A program made the translations under genes and the position numbers. Shown piece by piece: positions 36,501 through 46,869 of a DNA stretch of 64,000 nucleotides; position 1 is the stretch's first letter; the number at the start of each line of letters is the position of its first letter. The notes beneath the pieces were generated by a model. It was not told the origin of the DNA. It ran no database searches and saw nothing but the letters and a program-made list of their open reading frames with translations. The stretch comes from Ophiocordyceps camponoti-saundersi (nom. inval.) (taxonomy: Eukaryota; Ascomycota; Sordariomycetes; Hypocreales; Ophiocordycipitaceae), in NCBI GenBank assembly GCA_003339415.1, contig PDHQ01000088.1, positions 1 through 64,000 of the forward strand. The letters run 5' to 3'.

Positions 36501-38859
36501 GACCTGGAGCTCGTCAACATCACCAATGAGAACTCCATGTACAGAGCACAGGCCCGCTACCTGCTGGAACGGTCCGATGCCGACCTCTGGCGTTTCGTCC
36601 TCAGCGAGGACAACATTCACCGACGTTCCGTCGTCGACCAAGTCATCGCCACCGCCGTGCCCGAGTCCACCGACCCGGCCAAGGTGTCGGTCGCCGTTTC
36701 CGCCTTTCTCGAGAACGACTTACCCTTGGAGCTTATTGAGCTCCTCGAGAAGATCGTTCTGGAGCCATCGCCCTTCAGCGACAATGAGAACCTGCAGAAC
36801 CTTCTCATGTTCACGGCAGCAAAAGCTGACAAGGCCAGGGTTATGGACTACATCCACAAGCTGGACGCGTATAACGCCGAAGACATCGCCACGTCGTGCA
36901 TTGAAGTCGGTCTCTTCGAGGAGGCATTCGAGATCTATAAAAAGGCAGATAATAAGACGGCGGCTGTTGACGTTCTCGTGGAACACGTTGTGAGTATTGA
37001 CCGGTCACAGGCATATGCAGAGGAGGTCGACCTGCCCGAGGTCTGGAGCCGGGTGGCGAAGGCGCAACTCGACGGCCTCAGAGTCTCGGACGCCATCGAC
37101 TCGTACATCAAGGCGGACGACCCCCGGAACCACGAGGAGGTCATCGAGATCGCCACCTCGGCGGGCAAGAACGAGGAGCTCGTCAGGTACCTGCGCATGG
37201 CCCGCAAGACGATGCGCGAGCCGGCCGTGGACACGGCGCTGGCCTTTTGCTACGCCCGTCTGGACCAGCTGCCGGATCTCGAGGACTTTTTGCGGGGCAT
37301 CAACGTGGCCAACGTGGAGGAATCTGGAGACAAGGCCTACGAGGAGGGCCTGTTCGAGGCGTCCAAGATCTTTTACACCAGCATTTCCAACTGGGCCAAG
37401 CTTGCGACGACGCTGGTGCACCTGGATGACTTCCAGGCCGCTGTCGACTGCGCGCGCAAGGCCAACAACATCAAGGTGTGGAAGCAGGTGCACGAGGCAT
37501 GCGTGGGGAAGAGGGAGTTCCGGCTGGCCCAGATCTGCGGCTTGAACCTGATTGTGGATGCGGAACAGTTGCAGACGCTGGTCAAGGATTACGAGCGCAA
37601 CGGGTACTTTGACGAGCTCATCAACCTTCTGGAGCAGGGCCTCGGCCTCGAGCGAGCGCACATGGGCATGTTTACGGAGCTGGGCATCGCCCTCTCCAAG
37701 TACCACCCGGAGCGCCTCATGGAGCACATCAAGCTGTTCTGGTCGAGGATGAACATGCCCAAGATGATCCGCGCCTGCGAGGAAGCCAACCTCTGGCCTG
37801 AGTTGGTCTTTTGCTACTGTCACTATGACGAATTCGACAACGCGGCACTTGCCGTTATCGAACGGCCGGAGAATTCTTGGGAGCACCAGCAGTTCAAAGA
37901 AATCCTGGTCAAGGTGGCCAACCTCGAGATCTATTATCGCGGCATCCGCTTCTACGTGGAGCAGCATCCGTCACTGCTGACGGACCTGTTGGCGGCTCTG
38001 ACGCCGCGCATCGACGTCAACCGCGTGGTCAAGATGTTCCAGAAGAACGACAGCTTGCCGCTGATCAAGCCGTTCCTCCTCAACGTGCAGTCGCAGAACA
38101 AACGCATCGTTAACGAAGCGGTCAACGACTTGCTCATCGAGGAAGAAGACCACAAGACGCTGCGCGATTCGGTGCAAAACTACGACAACTACGACGCCGT
38201 CGGGCTGGCGGGTCGGCTGGAGAAGCACGAGCTCATCTTCTTCCGCCAGATCGCAGCCAGCATCTACCGCAAGAACAAGCGTTGGGAGAAGTCGATCACG
38301 TTGTCGAAGCAGGACAAGCTCTTCAAGGACGCCATCGAGACGGCGGCGACATCGGGCAAGGCGGAGGTGGTGGAAGATCTTCTTCGATATGTAAGTCGTC
38401 TTCATGTATTCGGGCTGGCCAAGGACGTGCTAACATGAAGAGCAGTTTGTCGACATCGGCCACCGAGAATGCTACACAGGCATGCTGTACGCCTGCAACG
38501 ATCTCATCCGACCGGACGTGGTGCTGGAGTTGTCGTGGCGCAACGGGCTCATGGACTTTAGCATGCCGTACATGGTCAACATGCTGGCGCAACAGACTAG
38601 GGAGATCGCCTTGCTCAAGGCTGACAACGAAGCGCGGAAGTCCAAGGAAAAGGAGCAAGAGACGACGGAGGACAGCAAGCCGATCCTGGGCGGATCTCGG
38701 CTAATGATAACGGCCGGGCCGACAGGCGGCATGAGCGGTGGTGGCATGGGCGGTGGCATGAGCGGCGGCATGGGCGGCGGCATGGGCGGCGGAATGGCGC
38801 CGATGCCGTACGGCCAGACGAACGGCTTCGCTCCGCAACCCACGGGCTACGGTTACTAG
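33577..38859 (+). CDS. CHC1: Clathrin heavy chain
   Basis: Triskelion leg of clathrin coats acting in endocytosis and trans-Golgi/endosome traffic. Exons 33,577-33,663, 33,718-34,089, 34,155-38,390 and 38,446-38,859; introns of 54, 65 and 55 nt, all GT-AG; 1,702 aa against about 1,680 in other fungi. Visible are the N-terminal propeller (MAPLPIKFEERVQL, NVGVDPQAIGF, ESDTFVCIREK), the linker (AKQFDQLFNAGNYMEAAKIAANSPRG) and repeated heavy-chain helical legs from about residue 530 (VEQSLDCLDAMM, ELINLLEQGLGLERAHMGMFTELGIALSKY). The trimerisation region and a Gly/Met-rich tail typical of fungi follow (GGGMGGGM..., ending QPTGYGY). The third exon is open for 1,412 codons. Confidence 0.98.
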
Positions 38860-39377
38860 ATGCAAGTACCCGTGTGGGCCTGGATCCCTTCGTGTTCTGA
38901 CTCGACGAGTGCGACATTCGCCAAAAGTCCAGTGCAGGGGCAAGGGTGGCCGACATCAGCGGACAAAGTAGCCGCGTCGCCGTGGACGGAGGGCGACTCG
39001 GGGATCTTGCTCTAGCTGGCTCGTGGGACCGTGTTTTTTTCTTTTTGCATCTTTTGATACCGTGAGTGAGGCGAGGGAACGGATCGAAGGGGGAGATTGG
39101 GGCGATATGCGGAGACAGCCCTTTATTTGCAGTGAGGACGGTGGAAAAGCGCAAGCAGGAGAGAGAGAGCTGAGGGAGGGCGACTGTACGATGTGTGCTT
39201 TTCTACGGTTCTCGTGGACTCGATTTGCTCATTGTGTATGTTGTGTATGTATGTAGATACATAGATATACATACAGTGCTACCGCGGATGTGAAGATGAC
39301 GATGATGACGCTGCTGTTGACCATGTATGTGACGGCGTAGTAGAGACGATTGGGAGGCGGCGAAGAGAGGGAAGCGA
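38860..39377. other. Convergent intergenic region
   Basis: 3' flanks of clathrin heavy chain and of the DapB gene. A TATGTATGTAGATACAT microsatellite-like run lies at 39,238-39,273. No gene seen. Confidence 0.55.
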
Positions 39378-42324
39378 TTAGGAAGAGGAAGAGGAGGAAG
39401 AAGAGGTGGAGGAGAGAGAGGACGATGAGTGTTCTAGACTACGAGGGATGGGTTTAGGGTTTTTGACCTTGAGCCACTCGCCGTTGAAGGCGTTGATGAG
39501 CCAGGTGGTTAGTTCTTTTTGCACATGTTAGCTGAGGATGAGAGGTGGAGAGGTGGAGAGGTGGAGAGAAGAGGGGGAGAAGGTTTGAGAGAGAGAGAGA
39601 GAGGGGAGAGAGGAGAGGAGAAGACGAACTGTCATAGACGATACGATTGGCGCTATGAAAGGTGATGCTATGATCACTGTCGGGAAAGACGTGGACGTCG
39701 TAATTCTCGACGCCGGCGCGGTCCAAGCCGTCGAGCAGACGGAGCGAATTCTGGAAGTGGACGTTGTCGTCCGCCGTGCCGTGCATGACGAGGAAGCGAG
39801 CGCACTGAGCGAGGGCGGAGGCGTTGCTCACGGTCGAGGCGTCGTATCCCGCCCTGTTGTCCTGGGGCAGACGCATGTAGCGCTCCGTGTAGATGGAGTC
39901 GTACAGACGCCAGTCCGTGACGGGGGCGACGGCGAGGCCGTACGAGAACGTCCTTCCCGCGTCCTGCTCGAGCGTCTTGAGGGTTTGGAAGCCGCCGTAG
40001 GACCAGCCCCAGATGGCGAGGCGGGAGGGGTCCACCTCTGACGAGTGCTGGGACGCGTAGCGCGAGGCGAAGGATGATAGGTCCTGGGCTTCGATGACGC
40101 CTAGGCGTGAGCGGACGGGGACGCGGTGGGGGCGGCCTCGGAAGCCGGTTCCTCGGGGGTCGACGGTGACGACGATGTAGCCTAGTGAGGAGGCGACGTA
40201 GGACTGGAAGTCGACTGCGAAGCGGTGCGTTACCGATTGGGAGCCCGGGCCGGAGTATTGATGGAAGAGAACGGGGAGTCGGCGGTGGGTGGCGTGTTGA
40301 TGTTGTTTGTTGTTGAAGAAGGTGGAGGGAGGACGGCGCTCGAGGTAGGAGAGGGAGAGGCCGTTGCCCATGTCCATGAATCCTCGGCGGAGACGGGGAA
40401 GGGCGTGGTCGCGGACACGAGAGGCGAGTAAGGAGTTGTCCTCTACGACGAAGCCTTCGGCGGGCACGAGGTCGGCGTCGTGTCGACTGGCCGAGGGCGT
40501 GGACACCACCCGCTGGTTGGGCACGTCCGGACCGAGGTACGAGACGAGGGCGAAGCCTGCTCCGGCCGAGAAGGAAGCGTCGTAATAGGCCTCGTCGTCG
40601 ACGGGCGTCAGCGGCTCGAGGCCGGAACCATCGAGGAGGTGGACGGAGTAGACGTGACGCTGCGTCGGACCCTGACGGGCGGCGACGAAGTAGACCAGGT
40701 TGTTGACCAGGTCGACGGCGGCCGGTGCCGAGTCGACCTCCCAAGGGCCCGACGTCAGCATCGTCGTCGGCTCGGCCGCGTCGAGGGGGGAGAAGTAGGC
40801 GAGGTGTTCGAAGCCCTGGTGGATGACGGTGTCGACGTAGCCGTCCAGCGGCCTGCCTCTCTCTGCGTCGGCCGGGACGAAGGCCGTCCGGCGGGAGAGG
40901 TCGAGCCAGCCTCCGTCGATGGCGGCGGCGTCGACTTCGTAGACGACGCGAGCCGTGCGATTGGCCACGTCGAAGAGCACCGTCTGCTGGTGATCGCCGA
41001 CTCTGTTGGTCTGCTTGATCAGGACGCGACCACTTCCAGCCCAGAGGACGTGGCCGACGATGCGGTCGTCGTCGGGAAAGGCGTCGGCTTTCGGCATCGG
41101 GAAGGCGACGAGCTTGGTCGTGTCGTAGAAGAGCACGTCGACGATCGGGTTGCGCGAACCGGGTTTCGGATATTTGATATGACGCGTCTCCGGGTAGGCC
41201 TCGTCGCCGGGCGCGGGCGATGTGCCGCTGGGGCGATGGAGGTAGTAGTCGATGGGAAAGGTGCGGACGGCCGTCTCGTTGGTACGGAGGAAGGCTAGAT
41301 AGCGACCGTCGGAAGACCACCAGGTGGCGGTGCGGTCGGACAACACCTCCTCTTCGTATACCCAATCCGGCACGCCGTAAAAGTATTCGGGTCCGCCGTC
41401 GGCGGTGACGCGGTCGGGGGCCGAGTCGTTTTCGAGGCGTCGCACGTAGAGGTCGTTATCGAGAGTAAAGGACAGAGCGTCGCTGGAGGGGCTCCAGGTC
41501 GCGAGCTGGACGCGAGCCGTGTCATTGTGCGGAACGAGAGGCTGGACGCGGCCCGAATCGACGTCGAGGATGAAGTAGACGGCCGTGAAGGAGTGACGCC
41601 AGAGCTTCTCCCTGTCGACGGCCAAGAGCACCTTTGTCAGGTCAGGGCTGGGCTCGAGCCAGTCCGGGCTGTAGCGCGTGCCCTTGTAGGTGAAGATGGG
41701 TGACTTCATCAGGGTGCGTGGACCATGTCCTGCCTCGTCGCCGCCCCAAGAACGCACGTCCTCGACAACGAGATAGTCCTTTCCGTTCGCGCCCTCCTCC
41801 AACAGCAGGCCGTCGCGACCGTCCGGACCGGCGATCCAGCTTATGGAGCGCGAGCGTGGGGACCAGAATCCGGTGAGCACCTGATCGAGGGAGACTGGAT
41901 CCTTGTTGGCGAACGCAGCATCTGCGTCGGCGCCGCCTCCTTCTCCTCCTCCTCCACCACCAACGACGTGCTTATACGAGCCGGTGGCGAAGAGGGCGAG
42001 GGCGACGAGCCACAGCGTGACGACGGCCGAAACGACGGCGATAATCCCGCGACGAAGACGACGATCCATTGGTTTGAAGCCGCGTCGTCGATCGGGATCA
42101 ATGGCGGCGGCGGAGGTAGAAGCGAGGAAAGGTCCCGCCTCGTCATTCACCGCGTCACGATGAAGACCTTCCTCAACGTCGTCGTCATGATCTTCATCAT
42201 TCGCGTCCCGAGGCGATGACGACTTTCGCATCGCTATCGGCTTCTCCATCTCTTCCTGTAGCCTATCGAAGACGAGGCTGGTGGTGGAAACGGACGAGAG
42301 CGAGTCGTCGACTTCGACCGCCAT
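39378..42324 (-). CDS. dapB: Vacuolar dipeptidyl aminopeptidase (DPP4 family, S9B)
   Basis: Type II membrane serine protease removing N-terminal X-Pro or X-Ala dipeptides, DapB/Dap2-like and probably in the vacuole membrane. Exons 42,324-39,630 and 39,514-39,378; 943 aa. An acidic cytosolic tail is followed by a membrane anchor at about residues 94-116 ([19 protein letters not shown]) and a propeller with the substrate Glu pair in DWVYEEEV. The hydrolase domain has catalytic Ser775 (GWSYGG), Asp852 (GTADDN) and His885 (SDHSI). The 115-nt intron near the 3' end is inferred because the first frame diverges after NRIVYD, while the family continuation [16 protein letters not shown] lies beyond an AAAAAG acceptor only about 13 nt after a GCTAAC branch site. 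The protein ends in a Ser-rich tail. The start chosen (MAVEVDD) drops a leader-like extension beginning at 42,447. Confidence 0.92.
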
Positions 42325-43236
42325 TGCGAGAACTTGAAGAGTATTCCGATGGCGAGGATGGCTTCTGAACAAGCCTTTCCATCTGCTAGTGAAGTGAGGC
42401 GAGGGAGTGAGGGAATTAAGAAGGAAAGGGAACAGGGTTAGAGCCAAGAGGAGGAGAAAGGAGGAGAAAGGAGGAGGAGGTGGAGGAAGTCTATAGAGGT
42501 AGGTAAGGAAGTGTGCGTACAGTAGTATGCAGGTAGGAAAGTATGTACTCCGTAGAGGAAGGAAGGAAGGAGGGTTGGTCGAGCCAACGTCTCAGCCTCG
42601 CCGTAGTCTCAAGCCTCAGCTTCTGTCGAGTCAAAGACACAAGCAGTTGCGCCACGACGTTTCGATCCCTTACCTACAAGGGGGGGGGGGGGGAAACTTA
42701 TGTTGGGAACATGAAGTCAGTCAATCCCGTTTTTTTAAACGCGTGACAATCATTCCATTCGCATCACCCTTTACATACCTATGTACATACATATATCCTA
42801 TCAAGCCTCAATGCCTCATCTTCCCTCTTGAGCTCTTTGTTGGGGTAGTGTGTTGCCCTTGCCGGGGACTGCCTGCAGGTCAAACGCGGGTACGTTCGGA
42901 TACGTGCAGCTTCTCGAAAGGATACCCACAAAAAAAAATCAAATTACATAATAAGCAAGAAGCCCCCGATGCCACTCACGTGATTAATCACCAATCTTTA
43001 TCAATCTCGGCACCTACCCTCCGTACTCAGTACCTACCTCCTTAGTAATTATCCGCTTTTCGCTGTCTCTTGTCGTCATATGCCTTCTCCTCCACCACCT
43101 CTTCCTCCTCTTCCTCCACCTCCTACATCGCCCACCTCGTCAGCAAAATTTCGCCACCTCGGCCATCATCACACTCGCCTTTCGCAACCCAATTTTCCCA
43201 TCAACGCACGACGAAAGTAGAATCCTCACCGTCGCG
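42325..43236. promoter_or_regulatory. Divergent promoter region of dapB and ISU1
   Basis: About 900 bp between divergent starts. Poly-G run at 42,680-42,693, ACATACATATAT at 42,785-42,796 and a CTCCTCCAC-rich leader (43,085-43,135) before ISU1. No gene seen. Confidence 0.5.
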
Positions 43237-43960
43237 ATGCTTCCTTTGCGAGCGCCATTCCGCGCCATCCGCGCCACACCTTCGCTGGTAACCCGACTGT
43301 CGCCCGCTCCTCGCTTCTACCACGATAAAGATATGTTTCCTCCCGGTCTCTCCCCTTCTCGCTCGCCGCTAACATCGATTCTTTCCTTGCTCTGCACTCA
43401 TCGACCACTATAGCCGTCCTCGAAATCCGGGCTCCCTGGATAAGTCCGATCCCTCGGTCGGTACCGGCCTTGTCGGCGCTCCGGCTTGTGGCGATGTCAT
43501 GAAGCTCCAGATCAAGGTCGACGATAAGACGGGGACAATCACCGATGCGAAATTCAAGACTTTCGGATGCGGTTCTGCAATTGCCAGCTCTAGCTATCTG
43601 ACTACCTTGGTCAAGGGCATGCGACGTGAGTCTCATCCCTCCCCCCCCCTCTCTCTATTCATCGCCGTCAAATCCGTCAATTTTCCTCGACTGACTCGAA
43701 TCTCCCGCAGTTGAAGAGGCATCCAAGATTCGCAACGTCGACATCTCTAAGGAGCTGTGTCTCCCCCCTGTCAAACGTTCGTCTCAATCCTCCCCATGTC
43801 TCCTCCAGATCTGACAAAGCCCCTCTTAGTTCATTGCTCTATGCTCGCCGAGGACGCCATCCGAGCAGCTATCGCAGACTACCAGGGCAAGAACCCCAAT
43901 TCCATATCCAACCTTGCCGGAACCGCCCGCACCCTCGACAAGCAGGCCGCTTCTGCCTAA
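43237..43960 (+). CDS. ISU1: Iron-sulfur cluster scaffold ISU1 (IscU type)
   Basis: Mitochondrial matrix scaffold on which Fe-S clusters are assembled from Nfs1 sulfur and handed on by the Hsp70 Ssq1/Jac1 system. Exons 43,237-43,330, 43,398-43,625, 43,711-43,776 and 43,830-43,960; 519 nt, 172 aa. An Arg-rich presequence (MLPLRAPFRAIRA...) leads into YHDK then VIDHYSRPRN. Cluster ligands are Cys62 (GAPACGD, with Asp64), Cys89 (FGCGS) and Cys132 (LHCSM). LPPVK (125-129) is the Hsp70 recognition site. The last two introns are GT-AG (85 and 53 nt). The first (43,331-43,397) has no AG that would keep the conserved VIDHYS and is read as AT-AC. The neighbour on the left is divergent dapB. Confidence 0.93.
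43331..43397 (+). other. AT-AC intron in ISU1
   Basis: 67-nt intron starting ATATGT after AAAG and ending TCTGCAC. A perfect fungal branch site GCTAAC (branch A at 43,372) is followed by a pyrimidine-rich tract and lies 25 nt from the 3' end. Splicing here joins codons for HDK to VIDHYSRPRN, exactly the family sequence. The donor differs from fungal GTATGT only at the first base and the acceptor from CAG only at the last. It does not have the U12 donor ATATCCTT, so it looks like a U2-type AT-AC intron. Confidence 0.8.
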
Positions 43961-44486
43961 TGCCCCATGTCCTCAAACGCCACCGTCAACGACAGTTGCC
44001 TTTCACAAACTGGGAAGACTGAGACGAGAAAAAAAAATATCAGCTGACGATTGAAGGGGCGGGTGCTTACGGTTTCACAAGATTGGTCTCGGTCGGCTTG
44101 TTGCATCCCTGAATAGTTCTTTTCCCCCTCTCTGTCTTCTGTCTCAAAGGTTTCTTTCCTTCTCCTTTATCAGTTCACCTCGACTCAGGAGTTACCGCCA
44201 GCGCAATTTGAAACGGTCTTTGACCTTTGACGAACGCCGAAACTGTCGACGTATATCTTTGTGAATAAATTAGCTACGACGCTTCAAGACTTTCTCTCTG
44301 TCTCTGTGCTTGTCTCCTCTCTCTCTCTCTCTCTCTCTCATTGTTTCTGTTATAAATGCCGGTGAGTCGTTCCTCGACAATTATCCCATGTCCAAGCCGT
44401 CATCTCATGATATGATGCCATGATTGTCGTGAAACTGACTGGAAAAACAAGTAGAGAGAAGACAGGAAAAAAAAAATAGAATGCAC
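43961..44486. other. Convergent intergenic region
   Basis: 3' flanks of ISU1 and of the Zn2Cys6 gene. (TC)n run at 44,318-44,339, AATAAATT near 44,264 and poly-A tracts. No gene seen. Confidence 0.55.
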
Positions 44487-46869
44487 TCATCCCGAGGACG
44501 TCGATGACCGGACCCCTCTCGCCCTCTCCGGCTCACCCGCCTCCTTTACCGCCTCTCGGCCATCGCTCATCCAAGCGTCAAAGGCCTCCCGGCTATCCGT
44601 CACCGGCAGTCGCTCCGCCACGGCCCGCTGCGTGCCGGCGTAACGGTGCAACCTGTCGCCGAAGCTGAGCCGCTCCGCCAAGATAGCCTTCTTCTCGCGT
44701 TTTTGCCGTAAACAGCAGAAGCACATGTAAAGCCTATGGCAGAGTGTCGTGTCCGTCTTCATCCGCTTCTCGAGCCGATCCATTTCCGCCTTGCGCGAGG
44801 CTGAAGCCGGCTGAAGGGACAGCTCGGCGTGGCGGCGAAAGTCGAGGCTCACGCCCCAGCGTATGGTGAAGAGGTGCTCGGCCAGGCAATCCAGCTCCTG
44901 CCATGACATGTGCTGATGTTTTGGCAGCAGCTTGTGGAGCTGCGATAGGGCAGCCAGCTCGACTTGCCGGCCAAAGGTGAGTGATAGGACGTGGGCGACA
45001 AGAAGGCTGGTACGGTCGTTATCGTTGTCCGGGTTGAGACAGCGTTCAGTACGGTTATTACAATGGACGAGCCTAAATGTCGTTTCGCTGCACCTGTCGT
45101 CGAAGATGGCGAGCGCACCGAGGGCGTCTTTGGCGAAGCCGTCTCCCGTCCGGACGCAGGCCTCCCACTCTTTCTTGTTCTGTTGCTCTCGGACGAAGGA
45201 TTGGATCGAATACGAAGGCGGCAAGTTGCTGCTGGCCTCTGTCAGATATCGGTGGCATTGCGCGAGGTCCAGATCATAGAGGAGCTGTTTATCCCGCACC
45301 GCCCGGATTACAGTCGGCCGGCCCAGCCTCTCGACATGCTTCAGCAACTGGCCAAAGTCGATGACTCGCCACTTGCCATCTTGAAGCAGAGGACGGCAGA
45401 TGCTGTGATTCTCTGTGCCTTCACGTCAGCGTAAATGCCCAGTCGATACAGGAGAAAGACAGCATTACCCGTAAACCGGGTGCTCTCAGTGTTTTTAAAG
45501 TAAAAGACGGTGCAGGATTCTGTCGTCTCCTGATCCTGGCATTTCTTGCACCAGTCGGTGCCCTCTACCGGGCGGCACTATCGACCATTTAGTCACGCAT
45601 CGTCTTCGAAAGAGTGATCATACGTACGGCGATGCCACTGAGCTTACACCGAACGCACACAGAGCGCTGGTCTCTCCTATTCTTTGCACTCAGCCTGACA
45701 TCAGGCGACAGGGACCGATATCTTTTGCCCCTCGGGCCTGAGGAAAACGAGTCAATCGGTCGAGGACTCGCGTTCATGTCTTCGCTCCTCAGAGAAGGGG
45801 TCGGGGGCTGTCGGCACCGTTTCGCGTTATGTTTGGGCAGCAGCGGCCGGTTGCTTTGGGTGCTGTTCGTCCTGGCCATGGAGTTGGCCACGTACCTTGG
45901 CGGCCCTTTGCTGCGCGAGGACGGTTGCGAGATGTAGGTGGAATACGAATGTGAGGAGCCCGTCTCGGATGGGTTGTATGAGTTTATTGACGGTCCTTGA
46001 CTGTAGAACGGCTGATCTGTCATGCCCCATGTCGGAAGGAACCCGGCGAGAGAGCCTGCAGAAGATGCTCCCATAGCGGGCTGCTGGACTGGATCGAACA
46101 TTAGCAGTTGACGAGCCGCCTCGGTGGAGGGCTGGGTCATGGTCGGGCTGTAAGGTGTGAAGGCCTGAGCATTGGGGCGGAGGGATGAGGAGGTGCGTCC
46201 TTGTGCTCCACGAGGCGCCTGGACACCTCTGTAACGCTGCTCATAGACGGCTTGGTTCGCAGTCGAGGTCGAACTCCAGATGGCCGAAGCGTCCCATCCA
46301 TACCCCATAAATGGGGGAACGTCATACGACAAGCCCGGAAAGCTACTGTGAAAAAAGGGGAAGCCTAGAGCCGGGGGCACGGAGGGGACAGTCACTGGCG
46401 AGGGCGAGATGAGATGGGTCGTTGTGTTGAGCTGCTGCCAGGCCATGTATGGATCATTGGTCCACAACCACGGCTCGTCGGCCACGATAGCGTTGAGAGG
46501 CAGTTCTCCGTACAGAGGGCCGGTGAAACGAGTTGGCGGCTGAGACGCCGCCGGGCCGGGGCTGTTGGAGCTGCCGTTGAAGGCGGTGTCGACAAGGTCG
46601 AGAACGCCCCGGGCTCTGTTCTGCGAGAGAGCAGAAGTTGCCAGAGAGCCATCGACGTCGGCATCACCCTCTATGACACTGTTGATGGCACAGAGTCAGC
46701 GTCGGCGGTCAAGAGAAAGGGGGTAAAGCACGGACAGAGGTAGCGCGTTGACGCAGTCGGTCGGGGTCGGCGTAGTAGAGACGGGGGCTTCTTCATGTTC
46801 AGCAGCTCCATTGCCCGCTACCATGAAACTGACCAAGGACGGGTTGATGTGGGCTCCTAGACCATCCAT
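44487..46869 (-). CDS. Zn2Cys6 transcription regulator with internal zinc cluster
   Basis: Exons 46,869-46,736, 46,678-45,628, 45,577-45,469 and 45,412-44,487; introns of 57, 50 and 56 nt, GT-AG with CTGAC/CTAA branch sites; 739 aa. The zinc cluster sits in the middle of the protein: Cys386-x2-Cys389-x6-Cys396-x8-Cys405-x2-Cys408-x8-Cys417, the spacing of fungal binuclear clusters. A 50-nt intron separates the second spacer from Cys396. The first 380 residues are Ser/Pro/Gln-rich and look disordered (MADEP-like segment, many SSS and QPP), with a basic patch RGKRYR and KNRRDQR just before the cluster. The C-terminal 320 residues are helical (ALSQLHKLLPKHQHMSWQELD) with no domain I can name. 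Probably a nuclear DNA-binding regulator; target genes unknown. Confidence 0.82.

Noticed and set aside
37005..37967. 320-aa - strand frame opposite clathrin heavy chain
   Set aside because: Antisense shadow of a conserved exon.
40480..41298. 272-aa + strand frame opposite dapB
   Set aside because: Antisense shadow; Val/Asp/Gly-rich without recognisable domains.
39674..41365. 563-aa Arg/Pro-rich frame inside dapB
   Set aside because: Alternative frame of the dapB exon; composition typical of a frame-shifted GC-rich gene.
42322..42447. Upstream start of dapB at 42,447
   Set aside because: The extension is hydrophobic and low-complexity with no family match; the acidic N-terminus from 42,324 followed by a membrane anchor fits DapB.
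43331..43397. U12-type (minor spliceosome) intron
   Set aside because: The donor ATATGTTTCC lacks the U12 ATATCCTT core, and the branch site is the ordinary fungal CTAAC.
43336..43413. A GT-AG intron in ISU1 using GTTTCC and TATAG
   Set aside because: It stays in frame but removes VIDHYS, which the family conserves, while the removed bases encode exactly those residues. The AT-AC reading keeps them.
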